From assembly GCA_900316645.1 (NCBI GenBank), contig ONDP01000020.1:21195-85194 (forward strand): DNA of 64,000 nucleotides, given 5' to 3'. The notes under the pieces are model-generated. The model was not told where the DNA came from, searched no databases, and saw nothing but the letters and a program-made list of their open reading frames with translations. Both the position numbers and the translations under genes were made by a program. The stretch is from an uncultured Prevotellaceae bacterium. Its GTDB lineage: Bacteria; Bacteroidota; Bacteroidia; Bacteroidales; Bacteroidaceae. Positions 47,076-55,969 of this stretch are shown piece after piece (positions within the stretch are counted from its first letter, which is position 1; the number at the start of each line of letters is the position of its first letter).

Positions 47076-48038
47076 TTATTTCACTTCCCAAATATCATTG
47101 GTTTCCAGCAGTTCTGCAAAGTTATGATATTTCTTCTGACTGCTGACTTCTTCTATCTGGGCTGTCACACTCTCATCGTAGGTAGGAGCATCAACATCAC
47201 GGATAACACCCAAGGCTATGGGGAATCCGTCGCCATTACCCATGAGAGCAAGCTTCAGTTGCAGGGTGTTGTCTTCACAATGAGCGTCGTGGATAAGCAC
47301 GTCTTTCAAGGTGTATCCGTCTTCACCGATACGAACAACCTTCAAGCCAAAGCCCTCCTGTACAAGTCCGAACTCATCGTTCTCACCGAAAATCAACTTA
47401 TGACCATGGCGCACATAAATTGCATTCTTCTTGCGACCTTCCTTATTATAAACAGCCTCATGTGTTCCATCATTAAAGATAACACAGTTCTGAAGGATCT
47501 CGCAGACAGCAGCACCCTTGTGCTCATAGGCTGCCTTCAGAATTTCCACAGTACCAGGAGCATCTGTGGCAACGGCACGGGCAAAGAAATGACCGCGAGC
47601 ACCGAAACAAAGTTCTGCAGGGCGGAAAGGATCCTCTACTGTTCCATAAGGACTCGACTTCGAGACAAATCCACGTGGGGACGTTGGAGAATACTGGCCT
47701 TTCGTCAAACCATAGATACGGTTGTTGAGCAGTATCATGTTGAGGTTGATATTACGACGATTGGCATGAATGAAGTGGTTACCACCGATAGCCAGCCCGT
47801 CACCGTCGCCACTAACCTGCCATACGGTGAGGTTAGGATTGGCAACCTTAGCACCTGTAGCTATGGCGGCAGCACGACCGTGAATGGTGTTCATACCATA
47901 GGTAGCCATATAGTGGGGCAGACGGCTTGAGCAGCCAATACCTGAGATGACGGCAGTATCCTGTGGAGCTACGCCGATTTCCGCCAATGCTTTGTGAAAC
48001 GATGCCAGGAAGAAGTGGTCACCGCATCCAGGACACCT
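47076..48038 (-). CDS. korB: 2-oxoacid:ferredoxin oxidoreductase, beta subunit (5' end damaged)
   Basis: TPP-binding subunit of the 2-oxoglutarate (or related 2-oxoacid) ferredoxin oxidoreductase. Homology begins at RCPGCGDHFFLASFHKALAE, the cysteine motif near the N-terminus, and continues GIGCSSRLPHY, IHGRAAAIATG and VSGDGDGLAIGGNHF (TPP/Mg). The usual 10-20 residues before the CPGC motif, including any ATG and ribosome-binding site, are missing: this frame fuses out of phase into the end of korA (overlap 48019-48038). The only in-frame start is a TTG at 47987, which would omit CPGCGDH. A deletion of roughly the korA tail and korB head is the simplest reading. Either a pseudogene, a frameshift-made fusion, or an assembly error. 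Confidence 0.8.
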   Translation of the reverse strand, partial: RCPGCGDHFFLASFHKALAEIGVAPQDTAVISGIGCSSRLPHYMATYGMNTIHGRAAAIATGAKVANPNLTVWQVSGDGDGLAIGGNHFIHANRRNINLNMILLNNRIYGLTKGQYSPTSPRGFVSKSSPYGTVEDPFRPAELCFGARGHFFARAVATDAPGTVEILKAAYEHKGAAVCEILQNCVIFNDGTHEAVYNKEGRKKNAIYVRHGHKLIFGENDEFGLVQEGFGLKVVRIGEDGYTLKDVLIHDAHCEDNTLQLKLALMGNGDGFPIALGVIRDVDAPTYDESVTAQIEEVSSQKKYHNFAELLETNDIWEVK

Positions 48039-49827
48039 GGCCCTTGACTTGGTTGAACTGGAAGGGTACGAAGTTGTCGACCTTCATGCGCAGATAGGCA
48101 GCCAGCTGACCCATGTTCTGCTCAGCCACGACCACCTTCTTGTACTTCGTCAGCACCTCTGCTGTGTTCTTCGGCAGCGGGTTCAGATACTTAAAGTGAG
48201 TCTGAGCTACCTTATAACCTTTCGCACGAAGCTCGTCCATTGCAGAGTGCAAATGGCCATAGGTAGAACCGAAACCTACTACCAGCAAGTCGGCATCATC
48301 AACATCACCTTCTACTTCAAGGTCGGGTACTTGTATGTTCTGTATTTTCTGCTGACGCAGACGAGTCATCAGATCATGGTTCTCGGGATTGGTAGAGATA
48401 GCACCTGTCTCGGAATCTTTCTCCAAACCGCCAAGGATATGAGTGAATCCCTCGCGACCAGGAACAGCCCAATAGCGAGTACCATTCTCAGCACGCATAT
48501 ATGGTGTCCACTTGCCTTTCAGCTCCTCAGGAACATAAGGAGGATTGATGGCGTCCAGTTTGGCCATCTCGGGCAGACGGAAGGCACCCGAGCCGTTGGC
48601 GATATAAGCATCGGTCAGCAGCACGACGGGCGTCATGTGCTCAAGGGCAATCTTACAAGCCTGGTAGGCAGCGTCGAAGCAGTCAGCAGGACTGGTAGCA
48701 GCCAGCACCGGCATGGGGCTCTCGCCGTTACGGCCGAAGAGCACTTGCAGCAGGTCTGTCTGCTCTGACTTTGTTGGAAGACCCGTGGCAGGTCCACCGC
48801 GCTGAACGTCAAGCACAACAAGTGGCAGTTCCATGATGACAGCAAGGTTCATGGCCTCTGATTTCAGACAAATACCAGGTCCTGATGTAGAAGTCACAGC
48901 CAATGCTCCAGCAAAAGATGCACCTAAAGCAGAAGCCGCACCACTTATTTCATCTTCACACTGTACGGTAGTCACTCCCAGTGACTTGTGCTTTGACAGC
49001 TCGTGGAGTACATCAGTAGCCGGAGTGATAGGATACGAGCCCAAATAAAGTTTCAAACCGGCTTTCTCTGCAGCGGCAATGAAACCATATGCCGTTGCCT
49101 TATTACCTGTGATATCCATGTAGCGTCCAGGCTCCTTATGCTTCGTCTCAATGCGATATACATTTACTGCAGAAGAATGGGTGTTGTGTCCATAGTCATA
49201 ACCTGCCTGTACCACTTTGATATTATTTTCAGCAATCTGTGGCTTCTTGGCGAACTTCTCTTTCAGGAAATTAGCAACCAATGAGAGATCACGGTCAAAC
49301 AACCAGCACACCAAACCGAGTGCGAACATATTGCGGCACTTCAGAATGGCTTTGTTATCCATACCGGTATCAGCCAGACAATCCTTCACCATTGTAGTCA
49401 ATGGACACTGGATAACGCGATCGGGATCAATCCCCATTTCGCCTAAATAATCCTCGCTACTAAATTCAGCCTTCTTCAAGTCGTTAGGTCCGAAGGAGTC
49501 TGTGTCAATAATGATAGTTGCCTGTGGCTTTGCATACTTCAACTGTGTCTTCAGAGCAGCAGCATTCATAGCCACCAGCACGTCGCACTTGTCGCCTGGT
49601 GTATATACTTTGCCGGCACCGATATGAACCTGAAAACCACTGACACCTGTCAGCGAGCCTTGTGGGGCGCGGATGTCGGCAGGATAGTCGGGAAACGTAG
49701 AAATACCATTACCTACAGTCGCCGAGACCGTAGAAAAGATGTTACCGGCAAGCTGCATTCCGTCGCCGGAGTCACCTGAGAAGCGTACGACCACTTGGTC
49801 TAGCTCTTTTACTTCTAATTCAGCCAT
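48019..49827 (-). CDS. korA: 2-oxoacid:ferredoxin oxidoreductase, alpha/gamma subunit
   Basis: 602 residues. The N-terminal 190 are the gamma domain (QVVVRFSGDSGDGMQLAGNI, DYPADIRAPQGSLTGVSGFQ); the rest is the alpha domain with GAKAGL-like YPITPATDVLHELS, EDEISGAASALGASFAGALA and TSGPGICLKSEAMNL. It cleaves 2-oxoacids with CoA and ferredoxin. The C-terminus ends early: after QFNQVKGQ the frame reads VSWMR and stops, where family members normally continue 10-20 residues. Promoter at 49865. Confidence 0.9.
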   Translation of the reverse strand: MAELEVKELDQVVVRFSGDSGDGMQLAGNIFSTVSATVGNGISTFPDYPADIRAPQGSLTGVSGFQVHIGAGKVYTPGDKCDVLVAMNAAALKTQLKYAKPQATIIIDTDSFGPNDLKKAEFSSEDYLGEMGIDPDRVIQCPLTTMVKDCLADTGMDNKAILKCRNMFALGLVCWLFDRDLSLVANFLKEKFAKKPQIAENNIKVVQAGYDYGHNTHSSAVNVYRIETKHKEPGRYMDITGNKATAYGFIAAAEKAGLKLYLGSYPITPATDVLHELSKHKSLGVTTVQCEDEISGAASALGASFAGALAVTSTSGPGICLKSEAMNLAVIMELPLVVLDVQRGGPATGLPTKSEQTDLLQVLFGRNGESPMPVLAATSPADCFDAAYQACKIALEHMTPVVLLTDAYIANGSGAFRLPEMAKLDAINPPYVPEELKGKWTPYMRAENGTRYWAVPGREGFTHILGGLEKDSETGAISTNPENHDLMTRLRQQKIQNIQVPDLEVEGDVDDADLLVVGFGSTYGHLHSAMDELRAKGYKVAQTHFKYLNPLPKNTAEVLTKYKKVVVAEQNMGQLAAYLRMKVDNFVPFQFNQVKGQVSWMR

Positions 49828-49864
49828 AATTATATATAATGTGTTCTTTTCAGTAAAACGGTTG

Positions 49865-49872
49865 CAAAGTTA
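49865..49872 (-). promoter_or_regulatory. -7 box of korA
   Basis: The minus strand reads TAACTTTG, 37 bp before the ATG at 49827, so the kor genes are transcribed separately from rnhB upstream. Confidence 0.7.
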
Positions 49873-49962
49873 GTAATTTGTATGCAAAGCACAAAACAAA
49901 TTGCAATAAAAATGCAGTTTTTGGCATAAAGAGCACCATAATTGTATTTTTATTCACAATTC

Positions 49963-50568
49963 TTATTCAAATTCGAGCGATAATTGTCCATCGCCCAACA
50001 TATTAAATGTCTTGCGATGATAGGGGGTAATGCCATATTGGCGGATGGCCTCCCGATGTTTTTTCGTTGGATAGCCCTTGTTAGATAACCAATCATATTG
50101 CGGATACTCCTCTGCCAACTTATCCATATAGTCATCACGATAGGTTTTGGCAAGTATCGAAGCTGCCGCGATGGAAAGGTATTTCCCATCACCTTTTACA
50201 ATGGTTGTATGAGGTAATGACTGATAAGGTTTAAAGCGATTGCCGTCAACGATGACTGCCTCCGGACGGACCTTCAACTGGTCCAAGGCACGGTGCATAG
50301 CCAGGATAGAGGCATTAAGGATGTTTATTTTGTCTATCTCCTCTGGTGTAACAATGCCCACCGCCCAGGCAACAGCGTCACGCTGAATAATTTCACGCAA
50401 CAGTTTGCGACGCTTGTCAGTCAACTGTTTCGAATCGTTCAGTTCCTCATTTTGATAGTTCTCGGGAAAGATAACAGCAGCGGCATACACACTCCCTGCC
50501 AGACATCCGCGTCCTGCTTCGTCGCACCCTGCTTCTACCTTTCCTTCGTAATAATGACTTGCAAGCAT
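49963..50568 (-). CDS. rnhB: Ribonuclease HII
   Basis: 201 residues. DEAGRG at the N-terminus (AGCDEAGRGCLAGSVYAAAV) supplies two catalytic acids; a third is in VIVDGNRF; DGKYLSIAAASILAKTYRD is the family-specific block. It removes ribonucleotides from DNA. It starts 2 bp after the sufS stop and is the last gene of the long rimP-to-rnhB run. Confidence 0.95.
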   Translation of the reverse strand: MLASHYYEGKVEAGCDEAGRGCLAGSVYAAAVIFPENYQNEELNDSKQLTDKRRKLLREIIQRDAVAWAVGIVTPEEIDKINILNASILAMHRALDQLKVRPEAVIVDGNRFKPYQSLPHTTIVKGDGKYLSIAAASILAKTYRDDYMDKLAEEYPQYDWLSNKGYPTKKHREAIRQYGITPYHRKTFNMLGDGQLSLEFE

Positions 50569-50570
50569 AT

Positions 50571-51800
50571 TTAGAACATTTTGCTAACCCGACGGATACC
50601 CGCTATTAGCGTATCTATCTCTTCCTTAGTATTATATAAGGCAAAAGAAGCCCGAACAGTACCACTGATTCCCAGTCGGTCCATCAAGGGCTGTGCACAA
50701 TGATGCCCCGTACGAACAGCAATGCCCAAACGGTCCAACAGTGTACCCATATCTAAATGGTGGATGTCGCCGACATTGAAGCTGACAACGGCATCTTTTT
50801 GCATTGAATTTCCCTGTGGACCATAAATCTTGATGTTGTCGATGGTCTGCAACTGCTCCATGCAATAGCTAGTTAATTCCTGCTCATGTTGTCGGATAGC
50901 ATCTAAACCAAGGGAATTGATATAGTCTATGGCTGTTGCCAACCCATGCGTAGCCACATAATCGGGAGTTCCTGCTTCAAACTTGAATGGTAATCGCTCA
51001 AAGGTCGTCTTCTCCCACGTCACCTTATCTATCATCTCACCACCTCCCTGATATGGGGGCAGTTTTTCCAACCACTCCTCCTTACCATAAAGGACACCAA
51101 TACCTGTGGGACCATACATCTTATGACCGCTAAAAGCAAAGAAGTCACAATCCATAGCCTGCACATCCACTTGGAAGTGTGGCGCACTTTGAGCACCATC
51201 CACCAAGACAGGGATATGATGCGAGTGGGCGATTCGGATAATCTGCTCCACAGGGTTCACGGTCCCCAACACATTGCTGACATGAGCAACACTGATTATT
51301 TTGGTACGAGGAGTGATTAACTTTTCCAACTGGTCAATGCATAATTTGCCATCATCAGTTATGGGGACATGCCTCACCAGAATGCCCCGTTTCGTCGCTT
51401 GCAACTGCCAACTGACAATGTTGGAGTGGTGTTCCATTTCAGTTACTAAAACCTCGTCACCCTCTTGCATCTGAGATTCACAGAACGAACTGGCTACCAG
51501 ATTGATAGCTTCCGTCGTACCACGGGTAAAGACTATTTCCTCAGTTTTTGTAGCATTGACAAACTGGCGAACCTTTTCACGGGCCGCCTCATGCAAGTCT
51601 GTTGCTTGCTGAGAGAGATAATGAACTCCACGATGCACGTTGGCATTCACGTTCAGATATTCCTCACGCATAGCATCCAGCACACATAGCGGTTTCTGTG
51701 TCGTCGCTGCATTATCCAAATAAACCAACGGTTTCCCATAAACTTCCCTTGACAAGATGGGGAAATCGTTGCGCACCTTATTTATATTATATCCGCTCAT
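50571..51800 (-). CDS. sufS: SufS-type cysteine desulfurase
   Basis: 409 residues, PLP enzyme giving sulfur to the Suf scaffold. It has YLDNAATTQKP, TRGTTEAINLVA, the PLP lysine in FFAFSGHKMYGPTG and the catalytic Cys in RTGHHCAQPLMDRLG. It overlaps the phosphatase gene upstream by 4 nt (ATGA) and belongs to the suf operon. Confidence 0.96.
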   Translation of the reverse strand: MSGYNINKVRNDFPILSREVYGKPLVYLDNAATTQKPLCVLDAMREEYLNVNANVHRGVHYLSQQATDLHEAAREKVRQFVNATKTEEIVFTRGTTEAINLVASSFCESQMQEGDEVLVTEMEHHSNIVSWQLQATKRGILVRHVPITDDGKLCIDQLEKLITPRTKIISVAHVSNVLGTVNPVEQIIRIAHSHHIPVLVDGAQSAPHFQVDVQAMDCDFFAFSGHKMYGPTGIGVLYGKEEWLEKLPPYQGGGEMIDKVTWEKTTFERLPFKFEAGTPDYVATHGLATAIDYINSLGLDAIRQHEQELTSYCMEQLQTIDNIKIYGPQGNSMQKDAVVSFNVGDIHHLDMGTLLDRLGIAVRTGHHCAQPLMDRLGISGTVRASFALYNTKEEIDTLIAGIRRVSKMF

Positions 51801-53878
51801 TCGTCATTTTTGTTGAATTTCAACTCCATCATCGTCAGGTCGTCATTAGGTGATGCCCCCTTACGATGTTTCTCAACGGCATCACGCATATACTCAATGA
51901 CCTGACGGGCATTGTCAAAATGCATCTCTTTCAAAATAGCAAGCAGGTGATCGTCACCAAACTGTACCTGTTCCTTATCTTCAGCTTCATTAAGTCCATC
52001 ACTATAAAGGAACAATGACTTGCCCTCGATATTATCTACGGATTCACCCACGAACTCCAATCCGGGCCACAGACCGATAGGAGCATTGGTTTCTATCTCC
52101 ATGAACTTATCACCCAAAACAGGAGGATTATGACCTGCATTACAGAAATTCATTGAACCTGTCTTCAAGTCAATCAATGCCAGGAACATGGTAACAAACA
52201 TACCATTTTCGTTGCCCTCACAAAGTTCGTCGTTGAGGCGGGTGGCTATATCGGCTGGCATCATGTGCTGCTTAGCCATCGCACGAACCAAACGAGCAGC
52301 CTGTGCCATAAAGAGCGAAGCAGGCACACCCTTGCCTGACACATCACCCAGACAAACATAGATATGGTCGTCGTCCAAAAGATAGTCATACAAGTCGCCA
52401 CCTACCTCCTTGGCAGGCATCATATAGGCATAAATATCAAGTCCTTGATATTCTGGGAACACACTGGGCACAATAGATTGCTGTATGTTACGGGCAATTC
52501 GCAGTTCACTTTCTATACGCTCTTTGGCTGCTGTGGTTTCTTCCAACTTATCGTAAGCCACTTTCAGTTTCTGGTGAGCCTCCTCCAGTTTGTTATGAGC
52601 AGCAGCCAGACGATGAGTGGCTCTGCGACGGTGCAGTGTATAGACGATGAAGAAGACTATCACCAGCACCAGAGCCACACCCGTACTTATCAGTCGCTGT
52701 TTGCTCAAGTCGGCCTGTTGGCGGGCTATCTCTGCTTCCTTACCTTGCGTATCGTATATAGTAGCTAATTCTGCTGTGGCACTATTCTTCTGACTGATGA
52801 TGGCTGTATCGAGCAACTCGAAGATACGCTCAGCTATCACACGCGCAGAGTCGCGCCGTCCAGCCATATCATTAGCTCTGAACTTCGGTAACATATATAA
52901 CTGTATATTGTCGAGCGAAGGTTCCATGCCCCACTCACTCATTGTCTTGTCCAAATCACGATAGTTGTCGGCGGCCTCAGCATAGCGTTTGGCTGCCACC
53001 AGATAATCGTTGGCATTGATGCGTCCACCTCCCGTCTTCGAATAGTTGGTTTTCAGGAAAGCCTGATAGGCCTCTCGGGCCTCTTTTGGTTTATCGAGAC
53101 CCTGCATAGCTACCGCACGCATAATCTCGATACGTCCCTGATACTCGTCAAAATACTCCGAACGAGCATCCGGACACTGACGATATTTGTTGAGCAACAT
53201 CTCCGTACGGTCAATCCAATATACCGCTTCCGAATAGCGTCGCATATTGATATAAGCCATACTAGTATATACTGTTCCTACAACAGCCTCTTGGAATCCA
53301 CGACTGGTGGAGTCTGTCTTCCATCTATTTTCATAATGACCACGAGCAGTGAGGAAGCTTTTGTTAGCCTCTTCATCGCGTCCGAGATTCAACTGGCAGC
53401 AACCGATATTGTTCAGCAGAATGGCATAGTCGATATCGGAACCGACGCCCTGTTCGTCCATCTTTGCCACAGCGGGTATTGCGATACGCAATGCACCCTC
53501 AAAGTCGCCTTTTACCAGCAGTAACTCCGACAGGCGGCGAGCCACCTTGATATAGCTCACTAAATCCTGCTGCGAGCGAATTTCGTTGCCAATAGCACGT
53601 CGATAGTATATTTCGGCCAATCTATACTGCCCCTGTCTATAGTACGACACACCACGCCAGCGGTTAGCATCAAGCGACGAGATGTCCTTTGTCAGCTCAA
53701 AGCTATCCGACAATGCTCTCATTCGCTCATAGTCCTTTGTCACGCCCACGTCGAAGATTACACTATCAGCACGGGCCATCTTTGGTTGGGTCACTTTCCT
53801 CATCCTATTGCATGCTGCCAGTACTGCTGACACCAACAACACTAAAACCACAAAACGAGAAACACTACGCTTCTGCAT
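51797..53878 (-). CDS. TPR lipoprotein with SpoIIE/PP2C-type phosphatase domain
   Basis: 693 residues from MQKRSVSRFVVLVLLVSAVL, lipobox AAC. Residues 40-350 hold TPR-like repeats (SYYRQGQYRLAEIYYRRAI, LLNNIGCCQLNLGRDEEANK). A membrane helix (RLISTGVALVLVIVFFIVYTLH) precedes a coiled coil and the phosphatase domain (ARNIQQSIVPSVFPEYQGLD, MPAKEVGGDLYDY, VCLGDVSGKGVPASLFMAQA, NAGHNPPVL, LFLYSDGLNEA), the RsbU/SpoIIE pattern. The topology is like the TPR kinase at 30999. It probably senses a periplasmic cue and dephosphorylates a cytoplasmic protein. No anti-sigma partner is near. It lies between sufD and sufS, overlapping sufS. Confidence 0.87.
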   Translation of the reverse strand: MQKRSVSRFVVLVLLVSAVLAACNRMRKVTQPKMARADSVIFDVGVTKDYERMRALSDSFELTKDISSLDANRWRGVSYYRQGQYRLAEIYYRRAIGNEIRSQQDLVSYIKVARRLSELLLVKGDFEGALRIAIPAVAKMDEQGVGSDIDYAILLNNIGCCQLNLGRDEEANKSFLTARGHYENRWKTDSTSRGFQEAVVGTVYTSMAYINMRRYSEAVYWIDRTEMLLNKYRQCPDARSEYFDEYQGRIEIMRAVAMQGLDKPKEAREAYQAFLKTNYSKTGGGRINANDYLVAAKRYAEAADNYRDLDKTMSEWGMEPSLDNIQLYMLPKFRANDMAGRRDSARVIAERIFELLDTAIISQKNSATAELATIYDTQGKEAEIARQQADLSKQRLISTGVALVLVIVFFIVYTLHRRRATHRLAAAHNKLEEAHQKLKVAYDKLEETTAAKERIESELRIARNIQQSIVPSVFPEYQGLDIYAYMMPAKEVGGDLYDYLLDDDHIYVCLGDVSGKGVPASLFMAQAARLVRAMAKQHMMPADIATRLNDELCEGNENGMFVTMFLALIDLKTGSMNFCNAGHNPPVLGDKFMEIETNAPIGLWPGLEFVGESVDNIEGKSLFLYSDGLNEAEDKEQVQFGDDHLLAILKEMHFDNARQVIEYMRDAVEKHRKGASPNDDLTMMELKFNKNDE

Positions 53879-53895
53879 AACAATCACACTAAAAT

Positions 53896-55221
53896 TTACT
53901 TACACAATTTACAGCCCTCGCATTTGTTCAGTTCCCCACGGAAACGCTTCTCCACCAAATAGTGCAGGCGGTCACGAAGGGGTTCTAATTCCATCTGGTC
54001 AATCACCTCATTGATAAATGCAAATTGCAAGAGCAATTGAGCTTCTTTCCGAGAGATTCCACGTTGCTGCATATAAAACAATGCTGCATCGTTAAGCTGG
54101 CCTACCGTTGAACCATGTGCACATTTCACGTCGTCGGCATAAATCTCCAGCATGGGCTGGGTATACATACGAGCCTTCTTTGTTGAGCAGAGGTTCTGGT
54201 TGGTCATCTGCGACGTGGTCTTTTGGGCATCCTTCTTCACCAGTACACGACCGGCAAAGGCACCTGTAGCCTCGTCGTCCAACACATATTTATATAGTTC
54301 CTTACTGGTGCAGTGAGGAACGTGATGAGTTATCAACGTATTATTGTCCACATGTTGATTCTTATCTGCTATCACACAACCGTTGCATGAACATTCAGAT
54401 CCCTCGCCTGTCAGGTCTAGGTTCAACTTATTGCGTGTCACGCCATTGTGCAAAGTAATGACATTGTGGTTTACCCTGCTGTCGGCTTGCTGCTCAATAT
54501 AGACATTGCTGATGCGGACATTCTTGGCATGAGTCTCTTCCAAGCAATATAGATCAAGTTTTGCATTCCTGCCTACAAAGGCCTCAATGACCTGTGTGGT
54601 CAGGAAACAGCGGTCGTCCATCGCATGGTCGCAGAACAAGAATTTGGCTTCTGCCCCTTCCTCAAGAATAATCATCACCCGACGGTTTACCATCAAATCC
54701 ACATCCGATCGGAGGATATTGATGACCTGAATGGCGCGATCCATAACCACACCCTTGGGCACATAGACATAGAGACCGTCCTGTGCCAGCATCGTATTAA
54801 GACTGGTGACAGCATCATCATCCTTGGAAGCCAGACGGTTATAGTAATCTGACGAGGCAAACTCCCTCAGTGAACCAACGACAACGCCATTAGTCAAATT
54901 TCCTTTTGGCAGCGCTTTTGTATAAAACGCATCGTTGATAACAAAATAGAGCATGGTCGATAGATTAGGCACGTCACAACGGAATGCATCATACGGATTG
55001 ACAGGTATCTCCAAACGGTTTAGGTTCAACCCATAGTCAGGAGCAAAAAGTGCCTTCATATCCGTATACTTATAGCGCTCCTCTTTCCGACTGGGGAACC
55101 CCATGGTATGGAATTTCTCAAAGGCTGCATCCCTTACAGCATTCATCACCTCGGACGAATGCTGGCAAATCATACCACGCGTCTGCTGAAAAAGCTCTAT
55201 GTACTGCTGTTCACTACCCAT
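53896..55221 (-). CDS. sufD: SufD, Fe-S cluster assembly protein
   Basis: 441 residues. SufBD-type beta-helix core with IEQQADSRVNHNVITLHNGV, VLVKKDAQKTTSQMTNQNLC and MLEIYADDVKCAHGSTVGQL, including conserved Cys and His at the SufB interface; the C-terminal part is helical. It ends with an unusual cysteine-rich CEGCKLCK. It overlaps sufC by 8 nt. Confidence 0.94.
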   Translation of the reverse strand: MGSEQQYIELFQQTRGMICQHSSEVMNAVRDAAFEKFHTMGFPSRKEERYKYTDMKALFAPDYGLNLNRLEIPVNPYDAFRCDVPNLSTMLYFVINDAFYTKALPKGNLTNGVVVGSLREFASSDYYNRLASKDDDAVTSLNTMLAQDGLYVYVPKGVVMDRAIQVINILRSDVDLMVNRRVMIILEEGAEAKFLFCDHAMDDRCFLTTQVIEAFVGRNAKLDLYCLEETHAKNVRISNVYIEQQADSRVNHNVITLHNGVTRNKLNLDLTGEGSECSCNGCVIADKNQHVDNNTLITHHVPHCTSKELYKYVLDDEATGAFAGRVLVKKDAQKTTSQMTNQNLCSTKKARMYTQPMLEIYADDVKCAHGSTVGQLNDAALFYMQQRGISRKEAQLLLQFAFINEVIDQMELEPLRDRLHYLVEKRFRGELNKCEGCKLCK

Positions 55222-55966
55222 TGACTTCTGCTTTTATCCAGTCGTAACCACGTTCCTGTATCTCCTTGGCCAACTCAGGACCTGCCGTCTTAACTATTTG
55301 TCCTTTATACAAAACATGTACCACATCAGGACGTATCATTTCCAACAAACGGTCGTAGTGGGTAATGACGATACATGAGGTTTCCGGTGTACGCAATTTA
55401 TTGACACCCTCTGCCACAATACGCATAGCATCCACGTCAAGACCAGAGTCTGTCTCGTCAAGAATGCTCAGTTTGGGTTCCAACATAGCCATCTGGAAAA
55501 TTTCGTTGCGCTTCTTTTCACCACCACTGAACCCCTCGTTTACCGAGCGATTGGCCAACTTATTGTCCAGTTCCACGATTTTCTGTTTCTCTCGCATCAG
55601 TTTAATGAAATCGCTAGCCTTCAGTTCCGGCTGTCCCTGATACTTACGTTTCTCATTGATAGCAGCCTTCATGAAATTGGTCATAGAGACGCCAGGAATT
55701 TCCACAGGATACTGGAACGACAGGAAGAGTCCTTCGTGGGCGCGGTCTTCGGGTTTCATTTCCAGCAGGTTCTTACCATTAAACCAAGCCTCACCTTCTG
55801 TCACCTCGTAAAGCGGATTACCTACAAGAACAGCACTAAGGGTCGACTTTCCCGAACCGTTAGGTCCCATAATGGCATGCGTCTCACCATCCTTAATCGT
55901 GAGATTGATACCTCGCAATATTTCTTTATCGCCTATCTTGGCGTGTAAATTCTTTACTTCTAACAT
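55214..55966 (-). CDS. sufC: SufC, Fe-S assembly ATPase
   Basis: 250 residues, ABC-type ATPase. Walker A GPNGSGKST, Q-loop LSFQYP, signature SGGEKKRNEIFQMA, Walker B LSILDETDSGLD and switch His in CIVITHYDRLL. It powers the SufBCD scaffold. Located 3 bp after sufB and overlapping sufD. Confidence 0.97.
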   Translation of the reverse strand: MLEVKNLHAKIGDKEILRGINLTIKDGETHAIMGPNGSGKSTLSAVLVGNPLYEVTEGEAWFNGKNLLEMKPEDRAHEGLFLSFQYPVEIPGVSMTNFMKAAINEKRKYQGQPELKASDFIKLMREKQKIVELDNKLANRSVNEGFSGGEKKRNEIFQMAMLEPKLSILDETDSGLDVDAMRIVAEGVNKLRTPETSCIVITHYDRLLEMIRPDVVHVLYKGQIVKTAGPELAKEIQERGYDWIKAEVNG

Positions 55967-55969
55967 ATT

